64,000 nt of DNA, taken from Flammeovirga sp. EKP202. Lineage in GTDB: Bacteria; Bacteroidota; Bacteroidia; Cytophagales; Flammeovirgaceae. Made by a program: the position numbers and the translations under genes. The stretch spans positions 1 through 64,000 of the forward strand of contig NZ_JACVVP010000003.1 in assembly GCF_014534745.1 (NCBI RefSeq), read 5' to 3'. Below are positions 62,512 to 64,000 of the stretch, in pieces (the first letter of the stretch is position 1; each line of letters opens with the position of its first letter). The notes below the pieces were generated by a model that saw only the letters and a list, made by a program, of their open reading frames with translations, was not told where the DNA came from and searched no databases.

Positions 62512-63048
62512 ATGAGTGCAGAATCTAGAGTAGCATCTCGATATGCAAAAGCTTTTGTATCGGTTGCATTAGACGGACAAGATCAGACAAAATTATACGA
62601 TGACGCAAATTTTGTTTTGAATACTATCACTGATAGTAAAGATTTAGCATTAGCGTTGAACAGTCCAATCATTAAAGCCGAGAAAAAAGCAGCAATTCTG
62701 AAAGAAATTTTTTCAGCGAAAGTAAGTGATCTAACCAACAAGTTATTTAACTTGGTGATAGACAAAAACAGAACAAACGCTTTGAAAGAGATTATGGAAT
62801 CTATTTTGAGTGAGTTTGATGCTGTAAAAAATATTCAAAGAGCTACTGTAGTTACTTCTTCTCCTTTAGCAGCTGAAACAAAAGCTGTTTTGGTTGAGAA
62901 AGTAGCTAAATCTACTGGTAAAACAGTTGAGTTGGAAGAAAAAGTTGATCCAGCTCTCATTGGTGGTTACATCCTGACTGTGGGAGATAAGCAATTAGAT
63001 TGCTCAGTAAAAACACAGTTACAACAATTAAAGGTTGCGTTTCAGTAA
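62512..63048 (+). CDS. atpH: ATP synthase F1 subunit delta
   Basis: 178 residues, connects the b stalk to the alpha subunits. N-terminus SRVASRYAKAFVSVALDGQ and C-terminal signature VDPALIGGYILTVGDKQLDC, both family marks. It is between atpF and atpA in conserved order. Confidence 0.95.
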   Translation: MSAESRVASRYAKAFVSVALDGQDQTKLYDDANFVLNTITDSKDLALALNSPIIKAEKKAAILKEIFSAKVSDLTNKLFNLVIDKNRTNALKEIMESILSEFDAVKNIQRATVVTSSPLAAETKAVLVEKVAKSTGKTVELEEKVDPALIGGYILTVGDKQLDCSVKTQLQQLKVAFQ

Positions 63049-63059
63049 GCTTTAATGCG

Positions 63060-63087
63060 AAGTGTCCTTTTATGGATGCTTTTTTTT
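63060..63087 (+). terminator. Terminator-like hairpin between atpH and atpA
   Basis: AAGTGTCC (63060-63067) can pair with GGATGCTT (63074-63081), eight pairs including two G-T, six-base loop, then a run of T to 63087. This looks like a weak attenuator inside the ATP synthase operon. Confidence 0.35.
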
Positions 63088-63123
63088 AGAAAAGAATAGT
63101 CAAATTCAAATCCAGATACAAAA

Positions 63124-64000
63124 ATGGCTCAAGTTAGACCAGATGAAGTGTCTGCGATCCTGAAGGAACAGCTTACAGGGTTTAAAGCTTCTTCTGAGTT
63201 AGAAGAAGTGGGAACTGTTTTAGAAGTAGGTGATGGTGTAGCTCGTATTTATGGCTTGCTTAATGCTGAAGCTGGCGAGTTGATCGAGTTCGAGTCAGGT
63301 GTCGTAGGTATGGTATTGAACCTCGAAGAAGATAATGTAGGTGCCGTAATTATGGGTAAATACACAGATATCAAAGAGGGTGATACAGTAAAACGTACAA
63401 GACGTATTGCATCTATTAACGTAGGTGAAGGTATGTTTGGACGTGTTGTCGACGCATTAGGTAACCCTATCGATGGCAAGGGCGAGATCGAAGGTGAAAC
63501 GTATGAAATGCCTATCGAGCGTAAAGCTCCAGGTGTATTGTACCGTCAACCAGTAGATGAGCCTATGCAAACGGGTATCAAGTCTATTGACTCGATGACT
63601 CCTATTGGACGTGGCCAACGTGAATTAATCATTGGTGACCGTCAAACAGGTAAAACAGCGGTTGCAATTGATTCAATCATCAACCAAAAAGAGTTCTACG
63701 ATAAAGGAGAACCTGTATACTGTATTTATGTTGCTGTAGGCCAAAAGGCTTCTACAGTATCATCAATTGTACAAACGCTTGAGAAAGCTGGTGCAATGAA
63801 ATATACAGTGGTTGTTGCAGCAAACGCTTCTGACCCTGCTCCAATGCAATACTTCGCTCCTTTTACAGGTGCGGCAATTGGTGAATTTATTCGTGATACT
63901 GGGCGTCCTGCATTAGCAGTATATGATGACCTTTCAAAACAAGCGGTAGCTTACCGTGAGGTATCACTTCTTCTTCGTCGTCCTCCAGGACGTGAAGCTT
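63124..64000 (+). CDS. atpA: ATP synthase F1 subunit alpha (partial, cut by window end)
   Basis: Begins [17 protein letters not shown] and continues in frame to the last base of the window, about 292 residues of an expected 520. Seen: [37 protein letters not shown], Walker [10 protein letters not shown], and [20 protein letters not shown]. Catalytic-site regulator subunit of F1. The rest (and any atpG) lies beyond the window. Confidence 0.97.
   Translation, partial: MAQVRPDEVSAILKEQLTGFKASSELEEVGTVLEVGDGVARIYGLLNAEAGELIEFESGVVGMVLNLEEDNVGAVIMGKYTDIKEGDTVKRTRRIASINVGEGMFGRVVDALGNPIDGKGEIEGETYEMPIERKAPGVLYRQPVDEPMQTGIKSIDSMTPIGRGQRELIIGDRQTGKTAVAIDSIINQKEFYDKGEPVYCIYVAVGQKASTVSSIVQTLEKAGAMKYTVVVAANASDPAPMQYFAPFTGAAIGEFIRDTGRPALAVYDDLSKQAVAYREVSLLLRRPPGREA

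Overview
The window looks like a chromosomal segment of a Bacteroidota bacterium, most likely of the Cytophagales (a Flammeovirga-like marine lineage is my inference). Evidence: low G+C content, promoters of the form TTTG-N19-TAnnTTTG, type IX secretion (T9SS) genes porU, porV, porQ and porW/sprE, a SusC/SusD pair, PorU-type sorting domains, a methionine aminopeptidase gene inside the ribosomal cluster, and an F-ATPase operon with a His-rich, signal-bearing subunit a. No phage, insertion sequence, CRISPR array or recognisable genomic island was seen.

Layout. 1-300: two identical tRNA-Phe genes on the minus strand with a good promoter. 298-6124: mixed genes: a SprT-like metalloprotein, mazG, a small unknown ORF, serine dehydratase alpha chain, an isolated nuoA, a beta-helix lipoprotein and a secreted beta-propeller protein. 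6280-17884: ribosomal protein cluster rplP-rpmC-rpsQ-rplN-rplX-rplE-rpsN-rpsH-rplF-rplR-rpsE-rpmD-rplO-secY-map-infA-rpmJ-rpsM-rpsK-rpsD-rpoA-rplQ, starting abruptly at rplP with its own promoter and leader, punctuated by structured intergenic RNA and closed by a strong terminator. 18054-25512: carA, porU, porV and a zinc-motif-less M16 protein. 26089-27192: a sulfotransferase after a long AT-rich gap. 27273-33070: an RND efflux operon (adaptor, pump, outer-membrane factor). 33185-38100: glpK, a TPR/SpoIIE-phosphatase signalling protein and ruvB, all minus. 38327-42090: a catalytic-type M16 peptidase, porQ and hslU. 42564-51799: a SusC-SusD-lipoprotein-subtilisin operon that looks like a protein/peptide utilisation locus. 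52009-57920: an AraC regulator, PBP1a and PorW/SprE on the minus strand. 58170-64000: M23 peptidase, bactofilin and the ATP synthase genes atpZ, atpI-like, atpB, atpE, atpF, atpH and the first part of atpA, cut by the window end.

How the genes work together. The subtilisin at 48128 carries a C-terminal sorting domain, so it is a probable client of the T9SS whose sortase (PorU), shuttle (PorV), PorQ and PorW are also encoded here; the SusC/SusD pair beside it would import the released peptides. The M23 peptidase and bactofilin form a likely cell-shape pair just upstream of the ATP synthase genes.

Most of the window is housekeeping. The least explained items are the structured leaders in the ribosomal cluster (especially before rplP, rplF, rpmJ and rpsD), the break of the S10-type cluster at rplP, the complementary pair of M16 proteins (one with the zinc motif, one with the C-terminal Arg/Tyr motif), and a signalling gene whose signal peptide can only be reached from a non-standard start codon. 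I do not see an obviously new defence or mobile system.
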